NCBI GenBank assembly: GCA_918026815.1
Contig: CAKJVC010000017.1
Coordinates: 1-64,000 of the forward strand
Length of the DNA stretch: 64,000 nt
Source of the DNA: Chalara sp. BL73
Taxonomy: Eukaryota; Ascomycota; Leotiomycetes; Helotiales
Direction of reading: 5' to 3'
The notes under the pieces were generated by a model that ran no database searches, was not told where the DNA came from, and saw nothing but the letters and a program-made list of their open reading frames with translations. A program made the translations under genes and the position numbers. Below, in pieces: positions 1-10,618 of this stretch. Within the stretch, counting starts at the first letter, position 1, and each line of letters starts with the position of its first letter.

Positions 1-246
1 AATAAAGCTACTTACCTAGTTTTAGCTATTTTAGCTAAGAAGTATTTACAAATTCCGGCTACTTCTGCGTCTAGTGAAAGATTTTTTTCGCAAGGAGCAC
101 TAGTTATTAATAAGCTAAGAAACAGGCTTAATAAAGATACTTTTAATATGATTTTGTGTTTGAAAAGCTGGGGTATTATAACGAAAGAAGAAAAAGAAAC
201 AAAAAATAAAGATAATAGTCAAGAAGAAACAAATTTTGAAATTTAG
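1..246 (+). CDS. hAT transposase, C-terminal end (partial, begins outside window)
   Basis: Frame 1 is open from the first base to a TAG at 244-246 (81 residues). It contains the hAT C-terminal dimerisation signature: a PATSASSERFFS stretch followed by INKLRNRLN. In hAT transposases this domain mediates dimerisation and contributes to the cut-and-paste active form. The tail after the domain is acidic/lysine-rich. Unlike the neighbouring elements, no stop codon or obvious RIP damage interrupts this part, so this copy may be younger than its surroundings. The N-terminal part lies outside the window, so whether the whole transposase is intact cannot be judged. Confidence 0.85.
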   Translation, partial: NKATYLVLAILAKKYLQIPATSASSERFFSQGALVINKLRNRLNKDTFNMILCLKSWGIITKEEKETKNKDNSQEETNFEI

Positions 247-628
247 TTATTTAGTTAGTTAGTTAGAAATTTTTTAAATATTTTTTTTATAAATTACAAA
301 GTTTTTTTTAAAAACAAATTAAAATTATTACTTAAAGCTTTTATAAAACACTGTTAATTTTAATAAATTCTTTTAAAAAATTATAAATTATAATTAATTA
401 ATTGGTTCAATTTTTATTTGTGCGTTATTTTGGTTTATTTTAAAAGTAATGCTATTTTTAGGTATTTAGTATACTATATATAAATAATCAAAAATCAAAA
501 TCAAAATCAATGATTATAATTAAGTATAATCAAAATCAAATCAAAAAATCACTAAATCAAAATCAAAATCAAAATCAATGATTATAATTAATTATAATTG
601 ATTTTTTTGATTTTTTTTCCCTACACTG
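1..628 (+). mobile_element. 3' end of a hAT DNA transposon with terminal inverted repeat end
   Basis: The hAT coding end (1-246) is followed by about 370 bp of AT-rich non-coding DNA with subterminal repeats. An AATCAATGATTATAATTAA-like unit occurs near 507-530 and again near 574-600, and short AAAATC repeats lie between. The element probably ends at 628 with CCCTACACTG (619-628), the reverse of the CAGTGTAGGG type of end common in hAT elements. The next 8 bp, CGTTTAAC (629-636), would be one copy of the target duplication. The other copy is outside the window and cannot be checked. Confidence 0.7.
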
Positions 629-636
629 CGTTTAAC

Positions 637-2838
637 GAATTAATTACTAAATATATTTAACAAAATGCTGCTTTAACGTTACAAACTAAAACGACTATTA
701 AAGCTAATTTAAAGTTACTTTAAAATAAATTATTAAATTCGAAGTTTTTTTAATTTTTTTAGTTCGATTTAAAAAATTAAATCGAACTTGCTTGTAAAAA
801 ATACTTTTTACAAAAGCGCAACAAAAGCTAAACAGTTAAAAATAATAACAAAAAACTTGCAAAAAAAATGCTTAAAGCTATATTAGTATTTATAACAAAC
901 AACTTTTTTGTTGACTTTTTTTCGATTAAGTTAAACGAATTAGTATTAGCTAATACTATTGTCGGCAAAATTTTTATTTTTATAAACTACAAACAAGTTG
1001 TAAATAACTTTAATTACGAACCGCAATAGCAAAAAACTATAAAAATAAAACTTGTTTTTTTTGCTGCTAACAAAACTTAAAAAAAAAACTTAAACTAAAA
1101 AACTGCAACGAAGTTTTTACTAAATAAGTTTTTACTATTAAAACAATTTCAAAAAAATTAATAAAACGCTTTAAAACTAAACTAGTTGCTTGAAAGTTTT
1201 CGCAAATTTACAAGTAAAACTATTTCGAAACTTTTGCATTAACAGTCCGAATAAACACGTTACGAATTTTGCTAACTATAGTTACAATTAAAAATTTAAA
1301 GTGTTATTATTTTAATATTAAAAACGTTTTTATTAAGTTTACTTTTTAAAAAAAAATCTATTTAGCAAAACTTAACAATATAACAATTCGCGATAAATAC
1401 GTTTTACGTATATTACGAAACTTTTACAAACTGAAACAAACTGCAAAAAACTAAAACTTGTTTTGTAAATTTTATTTGCTTACAAAAAATTTCGTTTAAA
1501 GCTTAGCAAATTTATGTTTGTTTATATATACAAAGCTCGGTTTAATTTTATTTATTTACGTTAACAATATAATACTTGCAGCTTTTTAAGTAACCGATAT
1601 CGAATAGTTCGACAATTATTTTTTTTCGCGATTTACAGCTAAAAACTTAAAAAAAATCAAAAAAATTTTAAATATACGAATTATTCAAAACCGAAAAACA
1701 AAAAAACTGTAAATTAATTAAAAACAGTATTTAAACGCTATTTTGAACTGTTACAAGTTTACGTATAATACTTACAAAAAAAAATATACTTTTATTAAAA
1801 ACTACAACAATTTACAGCTCGCAAAATCTGAAAACTAGCGAATCGACGCTAACAAATACTAACGAGTTATAAATAGTTTAATTTACAGTATAGTTTACAC
1901 TTGTTTAAACAAAGCTTTTAGTTTCGAAAAGTTTAGCTAGTTTATAAAAAATTTTGCAAGTTATTATAGTAACGCATTTAAAAAACTTATGCGATATTTA
2001 CAAACTACTATAATACAAAAAGTACGTTACAAGCTCGAAAAAAATCGCAATTTAATACTTTACTTAAACGTAAATTAAACAAAAAACAAAACGAACCGTA
2101 AAAACATTTTAAGTAACGTTGCTATACTTTACAAAAAGCTCGTTTTTTAGCAAAGTGTAAAATAAATTTCGATAGTTGCATTTAGCACGGAATTAAAGTA
2201 TATTGCAATAGTTATATATACTAAAACGAGCTAATAACTAGCACAAATTTTTCGTAATATAAAATACACAAAATATATCGAAAAACTATTACGAACCGTA
2301 AAAATTTTCGGGAACAATTAAAAAGCGCTAGCTTTAGTTAAAAACTTTTATTTGCACAAATGCTTAAAACACATCGATATTTGCTATTACTACATTTGTG
2401 ATTTGTTTAAAAAAAAACGAATACAAGTAACGTACGTGCTTACAGAATTTATAGCAGCGGACGGACTAACGAAGCTTTTTAAGTACGTTGCTTTCGAAAA
2501 GTACTGTCGCTTGTTAAAGCTAGTAAAAAAAAGAAAGCGGCTTTTTGCTCAAAAAAAGAAAGCTAAAGTCAAGTAAAAGTAAAAAAGCGAAAAAAGCAGT
2601 AAAAAGATAGTAGAAGCTAAGCATATGCTTTATTACAAGTATGCTAAGTAAAAGTGTTGAGAATTGGTAGTATAGCCCACTTGTAAAACATAGGCCATAC
2701 TTTATGTAATAGCTTAGTTATCAGTGAAAAGACAAAACCCCTTTTACTAAGCAACCTCCAAGTCGCTCAACAATTAAGTCAATTCATCCTCCCTGAACCA
2801 CTGCACTTGGGCAGACCTTGCGTACAGCACAAGCTTCC
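637..2838 (+). pseudogene. Ty1/copia retrotransposon relic, copy 1 (3' half)
   Basis: AT-rich, stop-riddled sequence in which copia reverse transcriptase and RNase H can be followed in broken frames. The RT region starts around 1280 and includes a VYV(D) core near 1557. The RNase H end is an open stretch at 2352-2576 with an HIDICYYYICDL...YVLTEF...DGLTK pattern, characteristic of the copia RNase H C-terminus. A 3' flank starting TGTTGAGA at 2655 and running to 2838 looks like the start of a 3' LTR. Upstream of RT (637-1280) only degraded coding-like sequence is visible. The left edge abuts the hAT end. Not functional. Confidence 0.75.
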
Positions 2839-2851
2839 ATTGATACCTTTT

Positions 2852-4393
2852 TAATAGTAATTAAAAATTTAAAGTGTTACTATTTCGATATTAAAAACGC
2901 GTTTACTGAATTCGCTTTTTAAAAAAAAAATTATTTAGCAAAACTTAACGGTGTAACAGTTTGTAATAAATATATTTTACGAGTTTTACGAAGCTTTTAC
3001 AAACTGAAACAAACCGCAAAAAATTGAAATTTGCTTGTAAAAAATTTTGTTTAAAACTTAGCAAACTCGTGTTTATTCACGTACACGCAACTCGGCTTAA
3101 TTTTACTTGTTTACGTCGACAATATAGTGCTTGCAGCGTTTAAAGCAATCAACGTCGAGTAGTTCGACAATTATTTTTTTTCGCGATTTACAGCTAAAAA
3201 CCTGGAAAAAATTAAAAAAAATTTAAATATACGAATTACTCGGAACCGAAAAACAAAAAAACTATAAATCGATTAAAAGCAGTATTTAAGCGCTGTTTTA
3301 AACCGTTACGAGTTTATATACGGCACTTATAAAAAAAAACTTATTTCTATTAAAAACTACAACAATTTGCAGCTTGTAAAATTTAATAACTAACAAATCG
3401 ACGTTAACAAATACTAACAAGTTATAAGCAGCTTAATGTACAGTATAGTTTATACTTGTTTAAACAAAGTTTTTAGTTTCGGAAAACTTAACTAGTTTAT
3501 AAAAAATTTCGCAAACTACTATAATAACGCGCTTAAAAAACTTATACGATATTTACAAACTACTGTAACATAAAAAGTGCAATACAAACTAAAAAAAAAC
3601 CGCAATTTAATATTTTATTTAAACGTCGATTAAGCAAAAAACAAAATAAACTGTAAAAGCACTTTAAGCAACGTTGCTATACTTTACAGAAAACTCGTTT
3701 TTTAAAAAAGTATAAAGCAAATTTTAGTAGCTGCATTTAACACAAAATTAAAATACGTTGCAATAACTATATACGTTAAAACGAGCTAATAGCTAGTACA
3801 AATTTTTCGTAATATAAAACACGCAAAATATATCGAAAAATTTTCGCGAACTGTAAAAATTCGCGAAAACAATTAAAAAGTACTAGCTTTAATTAAAAAC
3901 TTTTATTTGCACGAACGTTCGAAATATATCGATATTTACTATTATTATATTCGTGACTTGGCCGAAAAAAAACGAATACAAGTAACGTACGTGTTTATAA
4001 AGTTTATGCTCGCAAATAAACTAACGAAGCTTTTTAAGTGTGTCGCTTTCGAAAAATACTGTCGCTTATTGAAACTAGTAAAAAAACGAAAACGGCTTTT
4101 TGCTCGAAAAAAAAACGCTAAAGTCAAGTAAAAGCAAAAAAACAAAAAAAAACAGTAAAAAAATAGTAAAAGCTAAATATATGCTTTATTACAAATGTGC
4201 TAAATAAAAGTGTTAAAAATTAGTAGTATAGCCCACTCGTAAAGCATAAGCTATACTTCATGTGATAGTTTAGTTATTAGTGAAAAAGTCGCACTCTTTT
4301 TACTGAGCACCTCTGTATAGCTCTACAATCAATTTAATCCATTCTCTTTGAACCACTGCAATTGGGCAGACCTTGCGTACAGCACAAGCTTCC
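2852..4393 (+). pseudogene. Ty1/copia retrotransposon relic, copy 2 (3' half, tandem to copy 1)
   Basis: This stretch aligns by eye to about 1285-2838 of copy 1, beginning at a shared AATTAAAAATTTAAAG and ending at a shared AAGCTTCC (2831-2838 and 4386-4393). It carries the RT core (VYVDN near 3110-3125), a downstream QYLSAVLNRY-like block, and the RNase H end as an open stretch at 3907-4131 (HIDIYYYYIRDL...TYVFIKF). The LTR-like 3' flank is 4211-4393. Numerous stops make it non-functional. Two 3' halves in direct tandem without the 5' halves is not a normal copia insertion and suggests duplication or recombination. Confidence 0.75.
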
Positions 4394-4625
4394 TTTCCCC
4401 AAGTTGACTGTGGTCAACTTAGCATACTTATTTCAATATAACTAGTCTTTTTGCGACGTTTTTAACAACTACTAGTAAACTGGAGAAAAATAAATCTACA
4501 ACATTAATAGCAACTTTTTTTTTTAGCTTTTAGTTAGCTTTTACGACAGAAAAAGATGAAATTGATACAAACTGTACTTTTGATATGTATAATCACTAAG
4601 TTAACTTTAATTTCTAGTTTGTACA
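4394..4625. other. intergenic, no gene seen
   Basis: Short AT-rich spacer between the copia relic and the second hAT fragment. A small perfect stem-loop, AAGTTGAC-TGTG-GTCAACTT, lies at about 4402-4421. Nothing else is recognised. Confidence 0.6.
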
Positions 4626-5046
4626 CAGTATGCTGACAAAATAATCAAAGCTTTGATTATTAATCAATTAATCAGGTCTGATTAATCATGATTAATAATT
4701 AGCAGGTGCTTTAATTAATCAAAGCTTACGTAATTTGATTAATCATGATTAATCAAATTAATTAAAGCAAAAAACGTGACTTTAAAAAATGATATAAACT
4801 TTTATTTAAAACAATAAATTGAAAACTTTGAAAAGTTAAAAAAGTTCTAAATTAAACAAAACTATGCTTAAGTAAAAACTAACTAAAACTAAATTACAAA
4901 AAAATTCTTTTTTTCTATTTCTTCTTTATTAAATTCTGATTCAACTTTTTTTTCTTTTTTAATAACTCCTCAATTTTTTAAACAAATACTTTTTTCAAAA
5001 GTATTTTTATTTAATCGATTCCTTAGTTTATTAATAATGAAAGCGC
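4626..5046 (-). mobile_element. hAT transposon 3' fragment, minus strand, truncated by an LTR
   Basis: On the minus strand, about 4890-5046 reads as a hAT C-terminal fragment: SAF-IINKLRNRLNK, then a lysine-rich tail, with an in-frame stop after the LKN block. The outer end is probably CAGTATGCTGAC at 4626, followed by dense subterminal repeats (TTAATCATGATTAAT twice, and the palindrome AATCAAAGCTTTGATT). The reading frame is cut at 5046/5047, exactly where the TGTAAC end of LTR A begins, so the LTR appears to have landed inside the transposase. The remainder of the hAT gene is not found on the far side of element A. Confidence 0.65.
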
Positions 5047-5306
5047 TGTAACGACGCAAGGAATCACGGGCTAGAATAAAGGCATATGGGAGTGCGTACA
5101 ATAGGCTGATCGTGATTGCTTTATAGGTCTAAAGTACTAAAGATACAAAAACATAAAGAGCAACTGTAAAAGATATAAACAGGCCTTTATATAAGCAACT
5201 TCGAGTTTACTTTGTATTAAGTCTGAAACCTTTTATACTTTGATTACTACTTTTTGCTTTTGTATTATAACTTTCGTGCTGTGCTTTAAACATACCGATT
5301 GTTATA
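5047..5306 (-). repeat. LTR of element A (left; 3' LTR in element orientation)
   Basis: A 260-bp sequence from TGTAACGACGC to GATTGTTATA that matches 31771-32030 along its length, differing largely by changes between C/T and G/A. The TGTTACA-type ending has become GTTATA here, a CpA to TpA change typical of RIP. It interrupts a hAT reading frame on its left side. Confidence 0.8.
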
Positions 5307-5951
5307 TTACTTTTCTTTTTAAAAAAAACTTGTTTTTAAGTTTCGAAATAAAGCGGTTCGATAGTGTTTCGGCGAAATTCTAGTATTAAGAAATTTCTTA
5401 ATTTAGTTTACAATACTAAGCGATTTTAACAGCAAAATAGTATTTTGCAACAATAGTAACTTTTGTAAATTACTATAGTTAAAACTATTTTTTAGTTGTT
5501 TTAGTATTGTAAAACAGTTATAATAAAGTTTTTTGTGCTTTTTAAAAATATAAATAATTTTACTTTTTTTTACTTTATTTTTTTTTTTTTTACTAACAAC
5601 AACTATTACTTGTAAGTTTGCTTTAACGAAAAGTTTCGGTATAAGTTTTAATACTAATACTTGTAAATTATACTTTTATTTACTTTATTTAGCCCATTAG
5701 CTGCAGTTTACTATGTGTGCTATTTTTGCTGTTTTCGAACAAAAAAAAAAAAAAAAGTACTAATGCTTGTTTAGCCGGCTTTTTTCGAAAAAGTGTAATT
5801 ATTGTATTGCACAAAATGCTTTTTGCGTACTTGTAAGTTTTTGAATTTTATTTGTATTTTATTTGTTTACTTTTAAAACAAATTCTGTAGTACGTGTTTA
5901 CTAAATTTGCTGCTTTTCAAACAACACAAAATGCTTAAATTTGCGCTACAG
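5307..5951 (-). other. 3' internal part of element A between LTR and element C
   Basis: About 645 bp of AT-rich sequence between the left LTR of A and the insertion point of C. On the minus strand a purine-rich run lies directly next to the LTR. No coding frame can be read. By position it is the 3' untranslated/3' coding end of A. Confidence 0.5.
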
Positions 5952-5956
5952 TAATA

Positions 5957-6305
5957 TGTTACGCGCATCGCTAACAGGCTTATACCTTAGGGGCCTGAGG
6001 CTCGGTAAGCTTGGCTTACACAGAAAACCCCAGGGTAGAGATCACGTGATGGATCATGAATCATGCTATAATCCACGATCCATAAATCATGCCGAAAGCA
6101 ATAATCCAACCCACGAAGGTTTTATATAAGTAAATAGCTTTTTTTTAGATAAAAGCTTCGTGCTTAATTCAATATAGTATTTTAACACTATACTGTTATC
6201 GAAATTAAAGTCTTTATATGTAATATACTTACTTTTTTCTAGACTAACAACTTTCGGACTTAAATCTTTTATTTATATCAGTTGTATGCTAATAAAACCG
6301 CAATA
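5957..6305 (+). repeat. 5' LTR of element C
   Basis: A 349-bp LTR, TGTTACGCG...CAATA. The first ~160 bp keep near-normal GC content and contain CACGTG plus a run of GATC/ATGATC palindromes. The last part is AT-shifted. Preceded by the target duplication TAATA. Confidence 0.9.
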
Positions 6306-9300
6306 CTTTAAGCATTTTGTTTTAAAGTACTTGTATTGCATATATTATGTCGACAACTAGTTCAACTTTACGTACTTTTAAAAGCTTAGCGCTATTTAAG
6401 CCCTTTTTACTACTAATTCTACAAACTGTTTATATGCTACAACAAGTCAAACTACTTAAAGTCCAGGAACTTAAAACTTTTAATAGCAGTCGACAGCACT
6501 TTTGTTTATATGTTTTACAATGCAAAATCTACATTTGTATAAACCCGTTATTTTTCGGAAGCTAAAAGCAAATAGTTCTATAAGCAATATTTTTTTTAAC
6601 AAAAACTGCTTATAACTAAATCTTTATTTATTTAAAAAATTACTTTGTTTATTTACATAACAAAAAAAAAATTAAAACTAATCTTATTTTTAACAATTAT
6701 AAAAAATATGTCAGTTAACTTACTCGTATGTTTAAAAACACGAATAAAAAAATAAAAGCCGAAAAAAACATACAAGTTTGTAAACAACTTACTAGCGTAA
6801 CGAAATACACGAAACGTTTTAAGCTACTAGCAAAAAAAGTAAACTAAAACGATAAAGCTTTTACTGCGCTCTATTATAAAAGTCTTAAAAAAAATGTTAA
6901 AAATAATATTGTTCGGAAAAAACGGCTAAATAACTTTACTATTATAAAAAACAAAGCAATTAAGATTGACACTAAACTATATAAAAGACGCATAAAAAAA
7001 AAAGACAATATCTATTAAAATTCAGCAAACGGCAATACTTTCAAAAACCTCGCTATTACTTACTTATAAAACTAAACGCGTTTTAAAGCAAGCTTAAAAA
7101 AAATAGCTTATTTAAAAAAGAAATGCAGAAACGACGCAACAAAAAACTATGCTTTAAGTATAGCCTTTTAGGCTATATAGCTAGCTCGCATCGTTAAAAA
7201 CGACAATTTAAAAAAAAAAAAAAGCAGCTAAATACTACAAAAAAAAATACAACAAAACACTTAGCAAAAAATTAGCTGTATTAAAAGCTAAAAAGCCAAA
7301 AGTGCCAAAAAAAAAACTAAAACAATAACAAATTTATACTTAACATAACGCAACGTACATTAAGTATAAAATAAAATGTAGTGTAGTATAAAAAAACAAA
7401 TGTTCTAGTTGTTATTTCGACGAAAATAACGAATAAAAAAAAACTAACAAAACTATAAAAAAAATTCTATTTTAAGTAAATAAAGCAGCTATCGAATTAA
7501 AATCTAATAAAAATTAAAACGTAAATTTAAAACTAAACCGGCTTTTAAAAATCTCCGAATTAAAAAAACGGATTTTGCAGGAATTACTATTAAAAATTAA
7601 TTAAAACGACTTAAAAGCACTTTCCAGAAAATATGCGGCCAACAACACTTTAGCAAAAAAAATTACACTTTAGCGCCGGCTAGAAATTATTAAACAAGAA
7701 ATTCTTAAAAAAAAAACAAAACTAAAAAAAAAAAAAACAGCACGAAAAACTACAAAACGCACTAAATAGAAAGCAATGCTTGCGTTAAGCTTTATTAACA
7801 AGTCAAAAAAAAACAACGCAATATACTACAAACACTTACAACATAAAACTTTTTATTAAACTGTATACTACACGGACTACTGCATTTACTATTATAATGC
7901 TAAACAAACAAAATAGTATTTTAAGCAAAAAAAACCGATTTACTTCGAAAATAACGAAAAAAAAAAAAAAACTTTATGCTTTCGGCGAAAAAAAACAGTT
8001 ATTCGTTAAAGTCAAGCTAAAAACAAACAAACTAATAATTATAATAAACTTTAAAGCTACTAGAAATTTTATATTACCGAATGTAATAAAACATTTCGGT
8101 ATTACTATACAAGTCAAAACGAACGTTTACACTTTTACAGTAGCTAATAGCACAAATGCATTATACCGGAATAAACTTGTAAATATCGAAACATTAAAGT
8201 TTAAAATAAACACAAGTAACTATATAAAATAGTTACAATTAAACGTTACCCGAATAAAGCAGCATAAAATTATTTTAAAAATGCTATAAATTACGAAGTA
8301 TAACTTAACAATCAATTAGCAAACAAAACAACTCGTTTTTAACAAATGCTAATATACAGTTAAACTTCAGCTACTAACTTTAAAGCTAAAAAAAAAACAA
8401 AACTAAAAAGCACAACTAAAAAAACTCGACTAAAACTTAAAAAAAGTTTGCGCTACTTCTAAAAAAAAGCCAAATTATTTAAACGAAAAATTATATACTA
8501 AAAAAGTGTTTACAAAGTATAAAAAGTTTAAAAAGCTGTTTTTGAATAACTAGAAACTCGCGGCTTTGCCAAAATACAAACTATAAAATTATAAAATACT
8601 ATTAGTCGAAAAAAAAGTACTTCTAAAAAAACCAATATACTTATTATTCGAAAATAACTTAAAAACGCTTAAAAAATTCATCGACTTAAACTTAAAAAAA
8701 AAAATTATTAAAAAGTCAATATTACTAGCTAAAAACTCGGTGCTATTCGTGTTTAAGCTAGACAGCACAAAGCGATTATACGTTAATTATAAAAAGTTAA
8801 ACAACATAACAGTCAAAAATCGCTATATATTACTAAAAGCAAAAAAAAAAAAAAATCGACTACAAAAAGCCAAAATATTTATATAGCTAAACTTATAAAA
8901 TGCGTATTACAGTATGCGAATCAAAAAAAAAAAAAAAAAAAAACAATTTTCGGAACTCGGTACAAACATTATAAATTTACAGTTATACTTATAAAACTTA
9001 CAAATATTCCAGCTACTTTTTAAAAACTAATTAACAATATTTTTATGCTTTTTTTAAACGTTATATATATATACTATTTAAATAACATTTTAGTTTATTT
9101 CAGCAAAAAAAAAAACTATAAAAACAATGTCAAAACGGTACTGTGCACGTTGCACAACGCCGACATAAAACTTAAACTATCGAAATGTAAATTTAAAGTC
9201 TAAAAAGTCACATTTTTAAAATATATAATTTTTACAAAAAAATTCAAAATAAATCTAGCAAAAATCAAACTTATTTTAAATTAAAATGCTTCAACTTGCG

Positions 9301-10278
9301 TTAAAAACGTACAGTCGTTTGTAAAATTCGCTAACTTTTATCGAAAATTTATTAAAAAATATTCGGAATTAGCTATTTTATTAATTCGATTTATTCGAAA
9401 AAACGTAGTTTTTAAATAAACTACAAAAACACAAAAAGCGTTCGACAAACTAAAACAAGTTTTTATAACCGCTTTTATACTTTTCGTTTTCGATGCGAAA
9501 AAAGAAATAATAGTAAAAACAAATGTATTAAATTACGCATTAAAAACTGTGCTCAGCTAACTTAATGCAAAAAAAAAATAACAACCAACAGTTTATTATT
9601 TACAGAAATTTATATTAGCAAAACTCAACTACGAAATATACGACAAAAAACTACTTGCTATTGTTAATACGTTTTGCGAATAAAAAAAGTATTTAAAAAA
9701 GTTTAAATACTAAATACAAATACTAACAAACTATAAAAATCTTATTGTTTTTACTACTACAAAAAAGCTAAATCGTTGCTAAGTCAAATAAGCAAAAAAA
9801 CTCGCATTATACAATTTCAAAATTTTATATATCAAAAAAACAAAAAACGCTAAAACAAACGCGTTTAACAAAAAACTAAAAAACTTTTTTAATAAAACAC
9901 ATATTTCGCACGCAGTGCTACAACAAAAAAAAAACTTGTTAGTATTCAACAAAAAAAAACTTTTTATAACAACAAAAATAAAATATCGAATAAAAAACTT
10001 AAAGTTTATTTAAGCTTATAAAAAAAACTTTATAGCTATTAAAGCTTTTAACAAACAAAAGCAAAAATTTACAGTAAACAATTTAAGACTTTTTCGCTAT
10101 CACGAAAAAATCTATGTTTTATTAACACTAAAAACGATTTTTGTAATAAAACAATACGGATTACTCGTTTATAAACATTAAAAAATCGCTAAAACGTTAA
10201 ACAAAATTTTTAAAAATTACTACTTTTTAAAAATAAAAAAAATAGTTACTAAAATAGTTACCGAATGTAATACGTACA
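6306..10278 (+). pseudogene. gag-pol of element C, 5' portion (broken)
   Basis: RIP-degraded gag-pol in the plus orientation. Gag begins near 6347 (MSTTSSTLRT start, open to 6565) and contains a relic of a CCHC-like knuckle around 7141-7200. The aspartic protease region is open at 7897-8232 with an IIINFKATRNFIL stretch where the family has D-S-G-A-T-G-N. RT blocks (VNYKKLNN, YLNNILVYF) lie near 8780-9100. RNase H and the first integrase blocks follow to 10278, where element D interrupts the integrase. Many TAA/TAG codons replace tryptophan or glutamine codons. Not functional. Confidence 0.85.
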
Positions 10279-10618
10279 TGTTACGCGCATCGCTAACAGG
10301 CTTATGCCTTAGGGGCCTGAGGCTCGGTTTACACAGAGAACCCCTGGGAAGGGATCACGTGATGGATCATGGATCATGCTATGATCCACGATCCATGGAT
10401 CATGGCACTTGCAATAATCCAGCCCACGAAGGATTTATATAAGTAAATAGCTTTTCGTTAAATAGGAGTTTCGTGCTTAATTTAATATAGTATTTTAACA
10501 CTATACTGTTATCGGGATTTTACTTTTTATATGTGATATACTTACTTTTTCTCAGACCAACATTTCTCGGACTAAAATCTTTTATTTATATTAGTTGTAA
10601 ACTGATAGAACCGTAATA
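10279..10618 (+). repeat. 5' LTR of element D
   Basis: A 340-bp LTR ending CCGTAATA (RIP-type change of CCGTAACA). At 10357-10410 it holds a CACGTG hexamer within a dense set of GATC-ATG-GATC palindromic units that could fold as a hairpin. This is probably part of U3. Confidence 0.93.

Noticed and set aside
487..618. CRISPR-like short repeats
   Set aside because: The repeats are irregular AT-rich subterminal repeats of a hAT element in a eukaryotic sequence; there are no regular spacers.
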